DNA from: Apiotrichum sp. Y4204
Lineage: Eukaryota > Basidiomycota > Tremellomycetes > Trichosporonales > Trichosporonaceae
Assembly: GCA_025531455.1 (NCBI GenBank)
Contig: JAMYHL010000008.1
Coordinates: 186,001-250,000, forward strand
Direction of reading: 5' to 3'
DNA: 64,000 nucleotides
How positions within the stretch are numbered: the stretch's first letter is position 1; every line of letters starts with the position of its first letter. Below the pieces are notes generated by a model. That model was not told the origin of the DNA. It did not search any database and was given only the letters and a program-made list of their open reading frames with translations. Below are positions 21,934-33,680 of the stretch, piece by piece. Made by a program: the position numbers and the translations under genes.

Positions 21934-22443
21934 ATGTCTTCGGCAGTCTCGTTGTCTAGCGATCTCGCAGTCTCGACCACCACCACGGCAAACACCTCTA
22001 GGGTGACCTATGCGGATACACCGGGTATGTGCTACGGGGCCAAGCCGCGGTGGCCCAACGCTACCACCAATCCTCGTGCCTTGGTCTGCGCCCATCTCCC
22101 TTGCGGCCGTGACACCAACCGAACCCTCGCCGGCAAGGCCGGCGCCACGGAGAACTGCTGCCTCCGGTTCGACGGCCAGCTGTGGGTAGACAACCACGAC
22201 ACCGAGTACGACAGGCCCTACAGTTGCTCAAGCATTCCACCCACGGTCAACTGCCTACTTCCCAATCCCAAAGATGGCGATGAAGAAAAGTTTAGACTAT
22301 GCCTCAATGAGGGCGAGCAGAGGGGATGCGTTGCTGCACATTGCGACTTGGCGAACGGGCGCAGTGCCGCTACGAGATCTATTTACGTCCGGCACGTGGT
22401 AGTTGCTCTTGTGGTCCTAGGAGCCCTCGCTGTTGTTACGTAG
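21934..22443 (+). CDS. Cys-rich protein with hydrophobic C-terminal tail, unknown function
   Basis: An intron-free 169-aa frame. It begins MSSAVSLSSDLAVSTTTTAN, with no clear signal peptide, and contains about eleven cysteines (MCYGAK, LVCAHLPCG, ENCCLRF, YSCSS, VNCLLPN, RLCLNEG, GCVAAHC). It ends with a hydrophobic stretch (VVVALVVLGALAVV) right at the C-terminus, like a GPI-addition signal or tail anchor. N-x-T sequons (PNATT, TNRTL) suggest a secretory protein. The Cys spacing differs from the five-gene array and the strand is opposite, so it is not clearly a member. An upstream exon carrying a signal peptide could be missed. Confidence 0.55.
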   Translation: MSSAVSLSSDLAVSTTTTANTSRVTYADTPGMCYGAKPRWPNATTNPRALVCAHLPCGRDTNRTLAGKAGATENCCLRFDGQLWVDNHDTEYDRPYSCSSIPPTVNCLLPNPKDGDEEKFRLCLNEGEQRGCVAAHCDLANGRSAATRSIYVRHVVVALVVLGALAVVT

Positions 22444-23092
22444 TGCGAGCTATGGTAGCCTTCGTACCTCGAGTCTGCGAGGTAGTACGTTTATGCAGGG
22501 ATGAAAACGAGAGAGCTGAGCTCGAAGCTGGTTCCACGCAGCCCACGCGTCCGCAACCGGAACGCGATGTTATCCAACAATGAGGTAGAGCAACATTGTG
22601 CCAGCTGTTCTTGGCGCACCCTCTTCTCGTTCGTCCAGCTTCGTTCGTCCAGCTGCGTTACTTTCTCCTGAGCGATCCCTTGTCCCGTTCTGTAGCTCTT
22701 CACTTGCTTCTGGCACCCCTACAGCGTATTGTAGCCCTTGTAGCTGCGGTGCAACCTGCCGCGCCGGAAGGTCGCAAGGGCTCCTGTCAGTGAAGTCTAC
22801 AGTGCATCGATGGCACGCAGATCTTTGCCGATAAGCATGATAAGCCGAGTCGTTTCTTGATCTCGCTGTCGCTTTATCTGTGCAACAGATGCACGTGATG
22901 CAGAATGTGGAGACCGGAAGGGATTGATGACGACAACAACGAGACAATTCGATATGACGTCGTCTCCAAGATACGTACCAGCCTCAACCCGACAACTGTT
23001 TGCGACAACCAAAGCTCAACTGTTAGACATGAGACCAGTTCGATGTCCCGATTTCAGTCTTGTCCTCTATCTATCCAACAATCACTGAAATC
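22444..23092. other. Intergenic region upstream of YVC1
   Basis: About 650 nt without a recognisable gene. Confidence 0.4.
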
Positions 23093-25300
23093 ATGAGCGA
23101 CTTTGTGAGGCATTTGTTGAGTAAGACTGCTGATGCGCAGGATGTCGAGGACCGGCGGTCGTTCACCAGCACGGCGTCGCTCGAGCCAGAGCCGGATACC
23201 GTTACCTGTACGTCCGGCCGATGCATCCCTCATGCTAACGTGCTCTAGTGATTATACGCCGAGTGCGCGCAATGACCAATGTCCTGCTGCCCATCCAGGT
23301 GGAATTGGACGACATCACGTCCCCGACCTCTGACATTGTCACCCCGCAAGTCGTCAAGGCATACTACAAGGCTGGAGGGGATTTTTGCGAATCTGTTCCA
23401 TTCTGGTACGGTTGATGCAGAAGCGCCATCGCTTACACCAGTCTCCTAGCTGCACGGCGCATGTTCCTCGAAGAAGGCCAAACAAACCAGGCGGATTATC
23501 AAGAGAATCTGTGCCGAGCAACAGCGTGTGAGATGATTGCGCGGCGGCTGACCCACGATGTGCCCCGCCATCGATTACCAAGCGTTATGAGCACACGCCT
23601 GCGGTATACCCAGCGCGATGGAGAAACCTCTGCAGCCACGTGTGCTCTAGAGCTTGCGATTGATCAGCATTGTACAGTGCGTCACCGGGTGTAACGGGTG
23701 CTGACCCCTCCGCAGCTCTTCCTTTCATCAAACGAGGCTCAGACTGTGGTTCATGCGCTCTGGACCGGAGAGTGGGTGCAGTGTAACAATGGCGAGGGCG
23801 ACATCGATTACGTTGAGTACCACAAAGCACAGGATCGTGGCGGATTCTGGGACCATTTCAACCCCAGTCGTCTGGCCGTACCGCGCTACCAGAACTACTT
23901 CAAGATTGTCGTCTGGCTAGTGTTTTTGTTCATCTACTCGCAAGCTGTGAAAAGGTGTGGGCTGAGCCAACCTGATGGTGTTAACAGCTTAGCCCTATCG
24001 AGGCGACTGATCCGCTCCACAAGTTTGACATCTGGGAGATTGCGCTTTACGTCATGACGTTTGCGTTCCTTATCGACGGTGCGTCCGCGTCTTATTCACT
24101 GAAACTGACAGATAGAGCTTCGCCGCGTCATCAAAGTAAGGTGCACTTACTGACCATTGTTGACATTCAGAGCATCGGTATCTCATCCTCGATTGCAGTC
24201 CTCTTTGTGAGAACACATATCTGCTATTCTACTAATGCCACTATCAGAAATTCTGGACTATCAACAGTCTTATTACCTACGTCCTACTGTTGAGCGCATT
24301 CATGATCCGCGTTGCGGGGATCAGGTTGGATTCTGAGAGCGAGGAGCGCAAGGAGCTGCACTACCGCAGCTTCCAGATCCTTGCGTGCGTTTCACCGCTC
24401 ATCTGGCTGCGTCTCATTACGGTGTTTGAGGGGTTCAAGACCGTGGGCGTGCTGCAGGTAGTAGTGTTCCGAATGCTGCGCGAGTCGGCCATCTTCTTTA
24501 TTCTTCTCGGCATCCTCGCTATTGGGTTTGTCCAGTCCATGTACGCTCTCGACATGGCCGACCAGGAAGTCGACGACTACGGTCTTTGGCAACTGATCAA
24601 CAATCTCGGGCGCGCAATCCTCGGCGACCCCGACTTTGACTCAGCCGCCAAAAACTTTGGACCGCCATACGGGACGATCGTGTACTACTTTTGGAACTTC
24701 CTGACGGTCATCATTCTGCTCAACATTCTAATCGCCCTCTTTGGAACCGCGTACGGCGTGATCTACGACAACGCCACGGATGAATACCTTACATTCTTCG
24801 CGGGCAAGACAATTGACATGAGTGAGGATCTTCCGTGATATGAGCTGACCCCTAGTTCGTGCACCAGACCGTTTTGTGTATCCCCCACCATTCAACCTCA
24901 TCGAGGTCCTCTTTATCGTCCCTATTGAGCCAATTGTCAATAGGAAGACATACGTTGCCATCAACAAGGCCGTAATGACGTTCATCTTCTTCATTCCGCT
25001 GTCTCTCATCGCCTTGTACGAGTCGGAAGCGCACTCTCGGCGTGGTCTGCTCCACGACTATTTTGCCGAACCGATTGCGGAGGATGATGAGGACCCCAAC
25101 GTGCGCAACCCAGAGTCTCACGACCCGAGCGGTAAAGTGACGATAACACGCTTTGAAGATCTCGTCAAATCATTCCCTGAGTAAGTGACCTGCGTGATAT
25201 TGCTGACGTCTGCACCACCGCGAGTACCGATTCGGAGATACTCGAAGAGCTCACTAAGATCCACAAACGGCTGGATGAATTGGAAGCCAAGAATCGCTAG
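23093..25300 (+). CDS. YVC1: Vacuolar TRP-type calcium channel (Yvc1/TRPY1 family)
   Basis: Releases vacuolar Ca2+ to the cytosol in response to osmotic or mechanical stress. Multi-exon. N-terminal cytosolic domain (IIRRVRAMTNVLLPIQVELD, CLLAARRMFLEEGQTNQADY), first membrane segment FKIVVWLVFLFIYSQAV, then WEIALYVMTFAFLID, FWTINSLITYVLLLSAFMI, the S4-S5 region SPLIWLRLITVFEGFKTVGV, S5 AIFFILLGILAIGFVQSMY, a pore loop with LINNLGRAILGDPDFDSAAK, and S6 YYFWNFLTVIILLNILIALF. A cytosolic tail carries an acidic stretch (AEDDEDPN) and ends with a short coiled coil (EILEELTKIHKRLDELEAKN). Between 24054 and 24300 the exons are short and the exact splice sites are less certain. The domain order fits TRPY1. 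Confidence 0.85.
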
Positions 25301-25432
25301 GGCCGATTACAATCGGCAATGTTCACAATTATAACCAACTTCATGCAACAACATCGTCTCATGTGTGACTAATTCGTATCTGGCTAACCATCCATTTCTC
25401 ATCGGGCCGATCATCCTTCCCGTTGCAAGCGC

Positions 25433-26445
25433 TTACGCGGTGCTGGTGGCATGGGGACCACACGCACCGTAACCAAGGAGCTTAGTGGAGGTGTACGACG
25501 TAGTCGTGACGGTAACGGTGGGAGTCGGGCCAAGAGTCCAGTCGGTCACGACCGGGGCCGTCTCGGTCTCAGTGATAGTCGCGACAGTGGTGGTAACAGG
25601 GTAGTAGCTGACATCTGAGGGGTCAGAAATGTGTAATACTGATGTAGCGGTCATGTACTCACCCGTTGTCGTGAGGGTAGTGTCAGCGTAGTAGCTGGTC
25701 TCAGTGGCAATCGGCTGGGTCGTCGAGGTCTCGTGGAAGGTGGTGGTGGTGACATCCGTGATGGTCTCGGTAACATGGTCGGTCTGAGTGGCGGTAGTGA
25801 CATCAGTCGAGGTGGCAGTGACCCATTTGGACGTGTAAACGGTGACCTTGATCGTCTTGCAGCCGCAGTTGTTGCTGCTGTCGCGGCAATCGTCTTCACC
25901 GCCGCCGGCGCCGCCACCGCCGCCACCGCCGCCCTCACCAGTGATGGCGCGCTTGACAAATCGGGCAGCGCGAGCGACGGGGGTGGCACGTGGCTCAAGC
26001 TTGGTCTTGCAGGTGGTCAGGACCTGGGAGATGACCTTGGTGTCCGTGGACTGAGGAATCTCCGAGGTGACATGGGGGGTAACCGTAGTGAAGTCCGTCT
26101 GGGTGACCGGAACCAGAGACGGAGACGAGGTGTGCTCGGTGACCCAGTCGGTCGAGTGAGTGGGAGCGCTGACCGTGGTGGTGATCTCGGGAAGGACAGA
26201 TGTCTCGGTCCTAGATTGTCAGCTTTGGAGGCTTGGGAGTGGCAGGCAACTTACTCGGTGACAGAGACAGTCTCGGACTGTGTGGCGGTGTCAGTGGCGG
26301 TGACAATGGTGGTGGTGACCGAAGGAACAACCGAAGTAGTCGTGTAAGTGTCCGTGTGGGTCACGGTTTGGGTAGTCGAACAAAGTTGACCGCCTCCAGC
26401 GAGGACGGGCGACACAAGGAGAACGGCGTGAAGAAGGCCAAACAT
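25433..26445 (-). CDS. Secreted Ser/Thr-rich mucin-like cell-wall protein
   Basis: N-terminal signal peptide (MFGLLHAVLLVSPVLAGGG) followed by long stretches of Thr, Ser and Val in a loose TVTxTDT pattern (TATDTATQSETVSVTE), the kind of sequence that is heavily O-mannosylated. A central segment contains a Lys-Arg site (RFVKRAITGEGGGG), a run of Gly, and a short Cys cluster (DDCRDSSNNCGCKTIKVTVY). Two introns (GTAAGT..CTGACAATCTAG near 26200-26260 and GTGAGT..CTGACCCCTCAG near 25620-25670) keep the frame. The C-terminus (GYGACGPHATSTA) has no hydrophobic tail, so it is probably not GPI-anchored. The Kex2-like KR could split it in two. A TATA-like TCTATAAAG lies at 26511-26519 (minus strand). 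Confidence 0.75.
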
Positions 26446-29400
26446 GTTGATGAGGCTGGGGTTGTCGCCAAGGGGGTGTTGATTTCGTCAAAGTGCGGGA
26501 AAGTGGCACTCTTTATAGATTTCTGAAGAGCGGTCTTCAGCACTCAATGATCTGGCCCCAGAACGTGCGTCCGTGACAAGAGGAGGTTCTGCTTTCCTAC
26601 AGAACAACTACACCCACGGGCCCACGTTTACCCTCCGGGGGAAGAGTCAGTGCTGTGATACAAAAGAGGCCCTCTCCCCGTCGTTGAGTGACACAGGCGG
26701 TTGGCGCACAGGGAGCAGCAGTGTGATATGACACGCACAAGAGATTGCACCTAGATCGTCGGTATGAGCTCAGAGAGACATGGCCGGCATTTGAAGATCG
26801 ACAGGCCCAGACTAGTCGGCAGGGCCACCTCTCGTTGTCTCTCCGCGACGCCATGGTCTGCGCCATGCTCCACGCCATGGTCCACGCCATGGTTCTCGAA
26901 TAAGTCGGGCACGTCGCGATGGAAAACGCGACGGGACATACGTACTGCACCCGCGGCTGCAGGGCTTCAAGTCAAGGTTTGTTCCGCAGTGTTAACCATG
27001 ATGTGTCGCACGCGACACACGAGATCTGCAGAGTATCTGGGAGATCTCGTCCTTTTGGTTCTGTTTATCCAGGCTTTCGACCGATGTGGCGCCCGGACCC
27101 TATCTACGATCAAGGTCCACGGAATGCAGAAGGTTTAGAAGCCCATCGGCCATGGACCGGAGGCTCGGAAGCGACATGATGTGACTGCACAAACAGAGGG
27201 TTATCACAGGGACCCGAACGGCATGCCGTGAGTCACACCCACTTTTAATCGTGGGTAATTCTAGGGTCGTAATGGCGGCATCAGGGAGCTCGCGGTCACT
27301 CTCTGAAGCGGTCCGTGAAAGTGCCGATAGTCTGGGTCGGCGGCCAAGGACAAAAAGGCCATATGAGCCAGGTACTTCCGTGTGTGCTTTGTTCCGAGAT
27401 ATGTGCCTTGATCCAGAACATTCGCGGAATGGAACATGCCCATAAAGTCTGGCTGCCAGAGGTAGCTTCCCAAAGGGAGTTATTTGGGTTTGTTTTATCA
27501 CTTTGCTTGCGCGCGGGTGCTCTCTGAAGAGACATTCATCAAAGACAACCACCGTGTCGATCCTTGATCGGGTGCCTGCCGATCGAACACGCTTCCTTTC
27601 GTTACAAGAACCATAATCAGGCAGTACCCTGTGTGGGCTGCTATAATCCAGCTGAGAGCAAAACAGCAACAGTTGCGAGAGAGAGCCTCAGCATGCGTTT
27701 GCCTGTGGCGAGCGCGGTACCCGTCGAGGGGTGACTGTCTGAACTGTGGGGGGAGAAGCGGGGCGTAAGATTCTGCAGTGAGTCATCGAAAGGGGACCCA
27801 CAAACGTGGGAAACAGCACGATGATTCGGAAGAAGCCATAGAGCCGCAAAATGTCCACCGTTGTGTGTACTATACATACAGTCAATACACTGTGAGGCAT
27901 TGAGACCCATTTCAAACAGCTGCCCGCTGGCGTCAGGGGAGCTTTCAAGTCATCAGTTGCCAAATGGAGGGGACAGTTGCAGAGTGCACTTTGTCAGCTG
28001 CAATACTCCATGTGCAATGCCCGGCTGCGCCGGTTGGGCCTTTGTGCAACAGGCGGAGGCATCCGACCTGCACGCCAGTCACCGAGGACAAAGAAATCAA
28101 GCTCATCGGATGCCAAGCGGACAGATACAGTTCTCTTTTAGAACGGTGGCGCCGCCTCCGGAGGTGACAATGACAGCGCCAAGTTTGGTGGTGCCTGGGC
28201 TTTTCGGTAACGCGTCGGCATCTTGCGCTTATCGCCATCAGCTCTGAAGCGCCATGTTTCTCTACACTACCCAGGGGTGGTGGTCGCTATGGTCGCCTTG
28301 CTCGTCGTGAGCATCCGAGCGTGTGAGAGGTCGATCTGCAGGTCGACGAATTCACAATTCACGGCACGAACCGTCGCTGCCCGTCGCGCATCACACACCG
28401 CCGACAACACAGGCGTCTCAAAGACTGTGGCGTCACCTCTGCCGGTCTAACAGCGGCGGCAAGTGACAGACACTCAAGATGCAAATCAAACGTCTCAGTC
28501 TGCCGTCCCAATGTGATCGATTGACAGGTGACTCCTTTCTCTGCTTAGGCTGATTCTTGACACAGTCAAAGCCTTCAAGATCATGACGGGTTTGATGGGC
28601 CTTAAGAATGGCAAGGTGCCGGGCCGCCATGGGAATAAAAAAGGGGGCCCATAATTAGCACATTCCCAAGCCTGAGAGCGGGGACTTTCTCACTCCCCCT
28701 AGAAGAACCTACAAGCATGGATCGTATCGAGGTAGTGGAATACGCTTCCCCATCCCCCCACCCCCAAATAGACGATTCGAAAGAAGGGCAAGGCGCCTGG
28801 CGTCATGGAACGTGGCAGAGACGCGGGTTAAGGCTCATTCGGGTCCATGGTCTATACTCACCTCCGTTTCTGTTGGCGTCCTGAGGTTACTATTGGTGAC
28901 CCCGGGAGCTGACCAAGATGTCTTCTGCCTTAGAACTTTGAATAACCAACGGTCTCAACATAGGACAACAAGCTACTAAGCCGGATCTCGAACCTCTTCT
29001 GTGATGCAGCTCAACCCACAACCATGGGACTTAGGCGGCTCGCCCCGCACGACAGCTTGACTGTCGAAGTGTTCGTATGCCTGAAGACTGTCATGTTTGA
29101 CTGTTCCCCCCTCTGCGTTTCTGCGGACACTGCTGGGCCTGAGCGGCGGTCGTAGCGGCGCCTCACACAGTTCGGTTGGATCGACAACAGACACCACTAA
29201 ACAGTGGCGTGTGGTGGTCACTGATTAACGCCACACCTCAGGACGGCTCTTGAGCGGCGCATTCCTCAGCCTTGTCCTTTGATGGGCCAGAGCGCGCCCA
29301 CTGGCCATTGCTCGTTTGATACTGTCCATCTCTGCGCTTTGTTCTCCGCGGTTTTTCCGTATAGTGCTGTGTCCTTCAGTTCCGTTTTGCTTTTCCTTAC

Positions 29401-29538
29401 GTCGCCTGACAAGTGTCCTGGGATGTCTGACCGTGATCTCCAATTCTTGACTAGAATCCCACCTTTGTTTGACGGGAAATCTATTTTAGCCGCCAATGTA
29501 CTGTACTTCGGCTACATTTGATACATCAGACAATCACA
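26446..29538. other. Gene-poor interval of about 3 kb
   Basis: No ORF with recognisable protein character. A minus-strand frame at 27641-27694 encodes a short hydrophobic peptide (MLRLSLATVAVLLSAGL) that looks like a signal peptide but stops at once with no donor site before the stop; it may be a gene relic. A 12-nt tandem repeat is listed separately. Confidence 0.4.
26848..26895. repeat. Four 12-nt tandem units
   Basis: Units ACGCCATGGTCT, GCGCCATGCTCC, ACGCCATGGTCC and ACGCCATGGTTC. A multiple of three, so it stays open in several frames, but no gene was found around it. Confidence 0.8.
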
Positions 29539-30413
29539 CTACAGCGCACCACGAAGTGGATCATTGACCTCCCACACCTGTCGTCCACTACAAGCGCAGA
29601 CAGTCTTCGTGTTACCCCACTCACCAGCACTCCGGGCCACAACACCAGCAAACACGGGAGCCTTTGTCGTGTCGGCAGTTCCTTGCACCACGCATCCCCG
29701 TCCAATCCACTGATCTATGTTCCCAGACACCTCGCACAAAAGATCACCGTATCCACCTTCGCGCGGTTGGACCTCACCGAGCGGAACCAGGGCTTTGCCG
29801 GTCGTGAGCGGCGGGTCGGTCAGGTTCCCAGACGACGAAATGTAGGCTGTGAAACGGCTTAGAGACCCAGTGTCCGCCAAGGGCAGTCGGACAGTCAAAT
29901 CTACCAGAACGGAGCCCGGCTGGGTCTGCACAAAGCGGCACAGTCCAAAGACCCGCTGGGGCTCATCGTCGGCAAGCCCGGCTATCGGGCGACAGTCACT
30001 TGTGGAGGAAGAAGTGCGATGAGAGGCTGGGATCTCAAGGATGGAGACCGCGGCTTGAGACGCGCCACCATTGACATTTGGGCCCCGCACGATAACCTGG
30101 CGTCCGGTCCCCTTCAGGGCACTGATAATGTTGGCAGGGGGAGCTGAATGTCAGCTTGGGATCTAGCTCACAGTTGGAGTCGTACCTTCGGTAAACACTG
30201 TGACGCGGTTTGTACTCAAGTCGATCTCGTAGCTTTGCAGTCCTGAGTGATTAGATGTTGAGCCGCCTTTTTGCTCACCTGATACGCCGCTGATAGAGTC
30301 GCGGACCGCTTCAACGCACTGTGGACAATATTAATACTTGGCTCCCAGCATCTACTCACATTCTGGTCGACCATGTCGACGGCAAAGTCAAGGCGCTTGG
30401 GAAAGATAGTCAT
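29539..30413 (-). CDS. CCS1: Copper chaperone for superoxide dismutase (Ccs1), degenerate domain-I metal site
   Basis: Normally loads copper and the disulfide into Cu/Zn-SOD. Spliced protein of about 250 aa, the usual length. Domain I is HMA-like: LDFAVDMVDQN, CVEAVRDSISGVSGLQSYEI, VTVFTE, ALKGTGRQVIVRG. Where the family has MTCxxC, this protein has MVDQNC: the first Cys is replaced and only the second remains, in a codon that starts exon 2. Domain II is SOD-like (RVFGLCRFVQTQPGSVLVDL, IGRGCVVQG, VFAGVVARSAGEWGNTKTVC). Domain III keeps the CxC (VCACSGRQVWEV). Three short introns lie in the first third. It is divergent from the MnSOD gene across a 731-nt promoter. Confidence 0.85.
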
Positions 30414-31144
30414 GTTCGGTGTAGATTGATGATGTAGGCGTAGATATCGTTGCAGGGTGGCGAGTTCGAACGGGTTCTAAAACAGGTGTGCCTGTTCATT
30501 GGGTCGTATTTATGGTGTCATCTAGCTCTTTAATCCAAGGCCATAATCCGTACCAGCTTCGTGGACCTAACCACTCTATGTGATCTGGTAGGTACCACGT
30601 ACACGTATCCACACCGCTTGTTACACCGCTTGGGACACTGGTTTGGCCTCAAATTGCCTCGAAGATGTGAGACCATTACGGTCATTCGCCACGGTCATAA
30701 AGACGCGTCGCATGGCGCCGGCGCCAGGCACCGCCCACCCCACGCGTCGCGCCCTTTTTGCTACAATCGATACATTCCACAAAAAATGGCGCCCCGCAAG
30801 CATTCACACTATCGGATGGTGGACTGATATCGGAGAGGCAATTGTTGTGCCGAGTCGGCCGTTGCATTGTGGGCTACCAACACATGCGCACAGAGACACC
30901 GAAAGTCAACCCTGCCCCATTGTATTTGGCGCAATCACTCCCATGGCCCTATTTCCCATTCCACGCCATTTCTGACAAATCACAGTCACTAGACGATGAC
31001 CTCAACAGTGAGCAGGAGTTGGCCGACGTCAGAACAGGACGTGGAAAGGTCTGTGGCAATGGTTATATACAGGGCCATAGGAATGACTTGGTTTGATTCC
31101 CATTCCTTTTCCACTGTTTGCTTTGTCGAATCGCAGCTCACACA
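30414..31144. promoter_or_regulatory. Shared divergent promoter of CCS1 and MnSOD
   Basis: 731 nt between the two start codons, with GC-rich palindromic patches (GGCGCCGGCGCC near 30714-30726) and ACGCGTCGCG at 30742-30751. No other gene was recognised. The two antioxidant genes could be co-regulated from here; this is inference. Confidence 0.4.
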
Positions 31145-31989
31145 ATGACTACCCATTTCAAGCGACACACCCTTCCGGCCCTGCCGTACGAGTACAATGT
31201 CAGTCCCGAGACAACTCCGCGACAACTCTAACTCCAGGCTCTGGAGCCGTACATTTGTGAGGAGATCATGGTTCTCCACCATAGCAAGCACCACCAGAAC
31301 TACGTCAACGGGCTGAACGCCGCCGAGGAGTCGCTCGCCAAGTTTAGCGACGAGGGAAACACCGCCGGCATCATCTCTCTCCAGCCTGCTCTTCAGTTCA
31401 ACCTTGGAGGTCATGTGTGAGTGATCACGAGGGCTTGATGTGCTTAATCTGTACTAACACTTTCCGTAGCAACCACTCTGTGAGAAGACTCGCCCTTTGT
31501 CCTACGCAGCCGTAGTTTCTGCTAACCATCAGTTGTTCTGGACAAACTTGGCCCCGGCGTCGGCAGCAGCCTCCAAGCCAGCCGCAGCGCCAACCCTTCT
31601 CAAGCAGATTGAAAAGGACTTTGGCTCACTGGATGCCCTGAAGTCTCAGGTCAACACTCGGACTGCGGCAATCCAGGGTTCTGGCTGGGGATGGGTCGGA
31701 TGGAACGCCGCCGCCCAAAGGCTAGAGGTGTCCACCACGCTGAACCAGGACCGTCTGCTCAGTGAGTCCCAGGAGTGTGATCTCTAACTAACTATAGCCC
31801 ACGTCCCCATTATTGGCATTGACATCTGGGAGCACGCTTTCTACCTTCAGTACAAGAATGTCAAGGCTGAGGTGAGTTGCTGGCTCTCCCATGGCTGACC
31901 TCCTCAGTACCTCGAGGCCATCTGGAACGTGATCAACTTTGAAGAGGCTGAAAGCCGCTTCAAGAAGTGCATCGCCGCGAAGCTTTGAT
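31145..31989 (+). CDS. Manganese superoxide dismutase without a mitochondrial presequence
   Basis: Converts superoxide to peroxide. Six coding exons. Begins [18 protein letters not shown] directly at the mature Mn/Fe-SOD start, with no targeting peptide, so probably cytosolic. First ligand His in [20 protein letters not shown]. The second ligand His lies in GGHVNHSLFWTNL, of which the HVNHS part is completed by a 10-nt exon (31470-31479, AACCACTCT). The third and fourth ligands lie in [39 protein letters not shown] is typical of MnSOD. Total about 210 aa. Metal choice (Mn rather than Fe) is inferred from the fungal context and sequence. Confidence 0.9.
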
Positions 31990-32148
31990 TTTCAAGCCAG
32001 TAGGCCCCGTGATGCAGACAAATGTATTGTTCAAGAGAGGTTGACGTCTACAAGCAACTGCGGCAATGTTCAACGCCGGTTAGCAGAAACGCACTCGTGA
32101 GCCCAGTATCGCGTTTATAGCATCGTCCGTACAGCGACAAGAATCTAC

Positions 32149-33451
32149 TCAGTGTCCATTGACACCGTTTGCGCCGCTGTGCCCATTGACGCCGTTGACA
32201 CCATTTGCCTTCAAGGTCTCCATGATCGGCATCCCCTCGTCGTCAAAGTACACTGGCTTTCCAATCCGGAACGAGTGTTGGAGGGCAGCCGCAATCTTTC
32301 CGGCCGCATACGCGTCCTCGGGCGTGCAAGTGAGAGGCTTGTTTTCCAGAACTGCACCGGAGAACTCGATGAGATCGTTGATGAAAGACCTGTCGTACAG
32401 CGCAAACGCGTCGGGGGTCGTCTCTGTGCGCACGCCGTAGCTGTCACGGATCTCCACGCGGTTCGCATTCGAGTTTCCGCTGATGATTGAGTGGCCCTTG
32501 GTACCGCACAGCCTGGTAGAGCCTGCATGATGTCAGCTTTGCATGGGTCGGTGCCGGTCGGGTACTTACCTTCATGACCGTTGGTAAGTGTGCGTCCAAG
32601 GTGGGTGGTCAGGATCTTGCCGTTTGCAAATTCGACAATACCCCACCCATTGTCGCAGTCATTATACTTGGCAAGCTCCCCATACACAACCTGCTGTCCC
32701 ATGGCAATCACGCGGTTTACTTCCTTCTTTGGGTTGGTGAGGCCCTTCTTGACGTCGAGATAGTACCGCCCGATATCGACGTCGTGAACACCCATGTCAA
32801 CAAAGATGCCGCCAGACTGGGCGGAGAATGTGACAAAGAAGCCTGAAATTCAGCCGCATGTTTGAGCAAGAACAACTTACCCGTGGGATCTTGCTTGTCA
32901 AGACAGGACGTCTCCACTGCGTGGATCTCACCGAGAGCGCCGCTGTCCACGAGCTGTTTCGCGTGACGGAACGAGTCGTCAACTGCACGTCAATATGCGT
33001 ATCATAGTTAATGTACGAACAACGACGGGAGAAGGGAACGAAGAACTTGAGGTGCGGTTTCTCAGCCGCCTTGGCGAGCACGTCCCTGGTCGTAATGGTG
33101 TCGACAGAGATGGGCTTTTCACACATGACGTGCTGCCTTGTCAGTGGTTTGTCGCGGTAGAGAGCTCACAAGATCGTTCTCAAGTGCCTGAATGATCAAC
33201 GGCGCATGGGTAGCAGTTGCAGTGGAGATGAGGACGGCCTCGGCGCCGCTGTTCCTCATCATATCCTCGGGATCGGCGTAGAACTGCACCGATGCCGGAA
33301 GGTTCTCCTTCGCCCACTCCTCGGCGCCGGGCTTGGTGTCGCACACGGCTACGAGGTCGATGGTCGGCTGCTGGAAAGCCAGGATGCGCGCACGGATGAC
33401 TCCGAGACGGCCAAGGCCGATGAGGGCAAGTCTGAGGCGCTGGACAGTCAT
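32149..33451 (-). CDS. NAD(P)-dependent Gfo/Idh/MocA-family oxidoreductase (inositol 2-dehydrogenase-like)
   Basis: Oxidises a hydroxyl of a sugar or cyclitol with NAD(P). Rossmann motif LALIGLGRLGVIRARI at residues 6-21, then DLVAVCDTKPGAEEWAKENL, the AVLISTATATHAPLI strand and the catalytic-Lys motif CEKPIS. The C-terminal alpha/beta domain has SGGIFVDMGVHDVDIGRYYL, with the His and Asp of the active site, and GWGIVEFANGKILTTHLGRT. The C-terminal tail is a low-complexity NGVNGVNGHSGANGVNG. About 360-370 aa with several introns. Similar to myo-inositol dehydrogenases, but the substrate cannot be read from the sequence. It is the left-most member of the candidate cluster. Confidence 0.85.
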
Positions 33452-33680
33452 ATTTGACTATGAATGTAGTCGAGGTGATGCAGGTAGCTTGGTGTGACGA
33501 GCGGATGGAAAGGTAGTTGGGAGAGAGGCAAGGCAGGTAGCTCGCCTCAATATAACAGCTGGTGCCCATCGCTGTGTTTGCCGGTGAGGCGATCCAGCAA
33601 ACCTCATGTACAAATGTGATCCTGGACGTCCGACGAAGTGAGAAGAACAACAACTGGCGACCGGGGAGGAGATTCTTTGA

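Noticed and set aside
27641..27694. Short hydrophobic frame resembling a signal peptide (minus strand)
   Set aside because: It ends at a stop after 17 codons and no GT donor precedes the stop, so it cannot be spliced to a mature protein; at most a relic.
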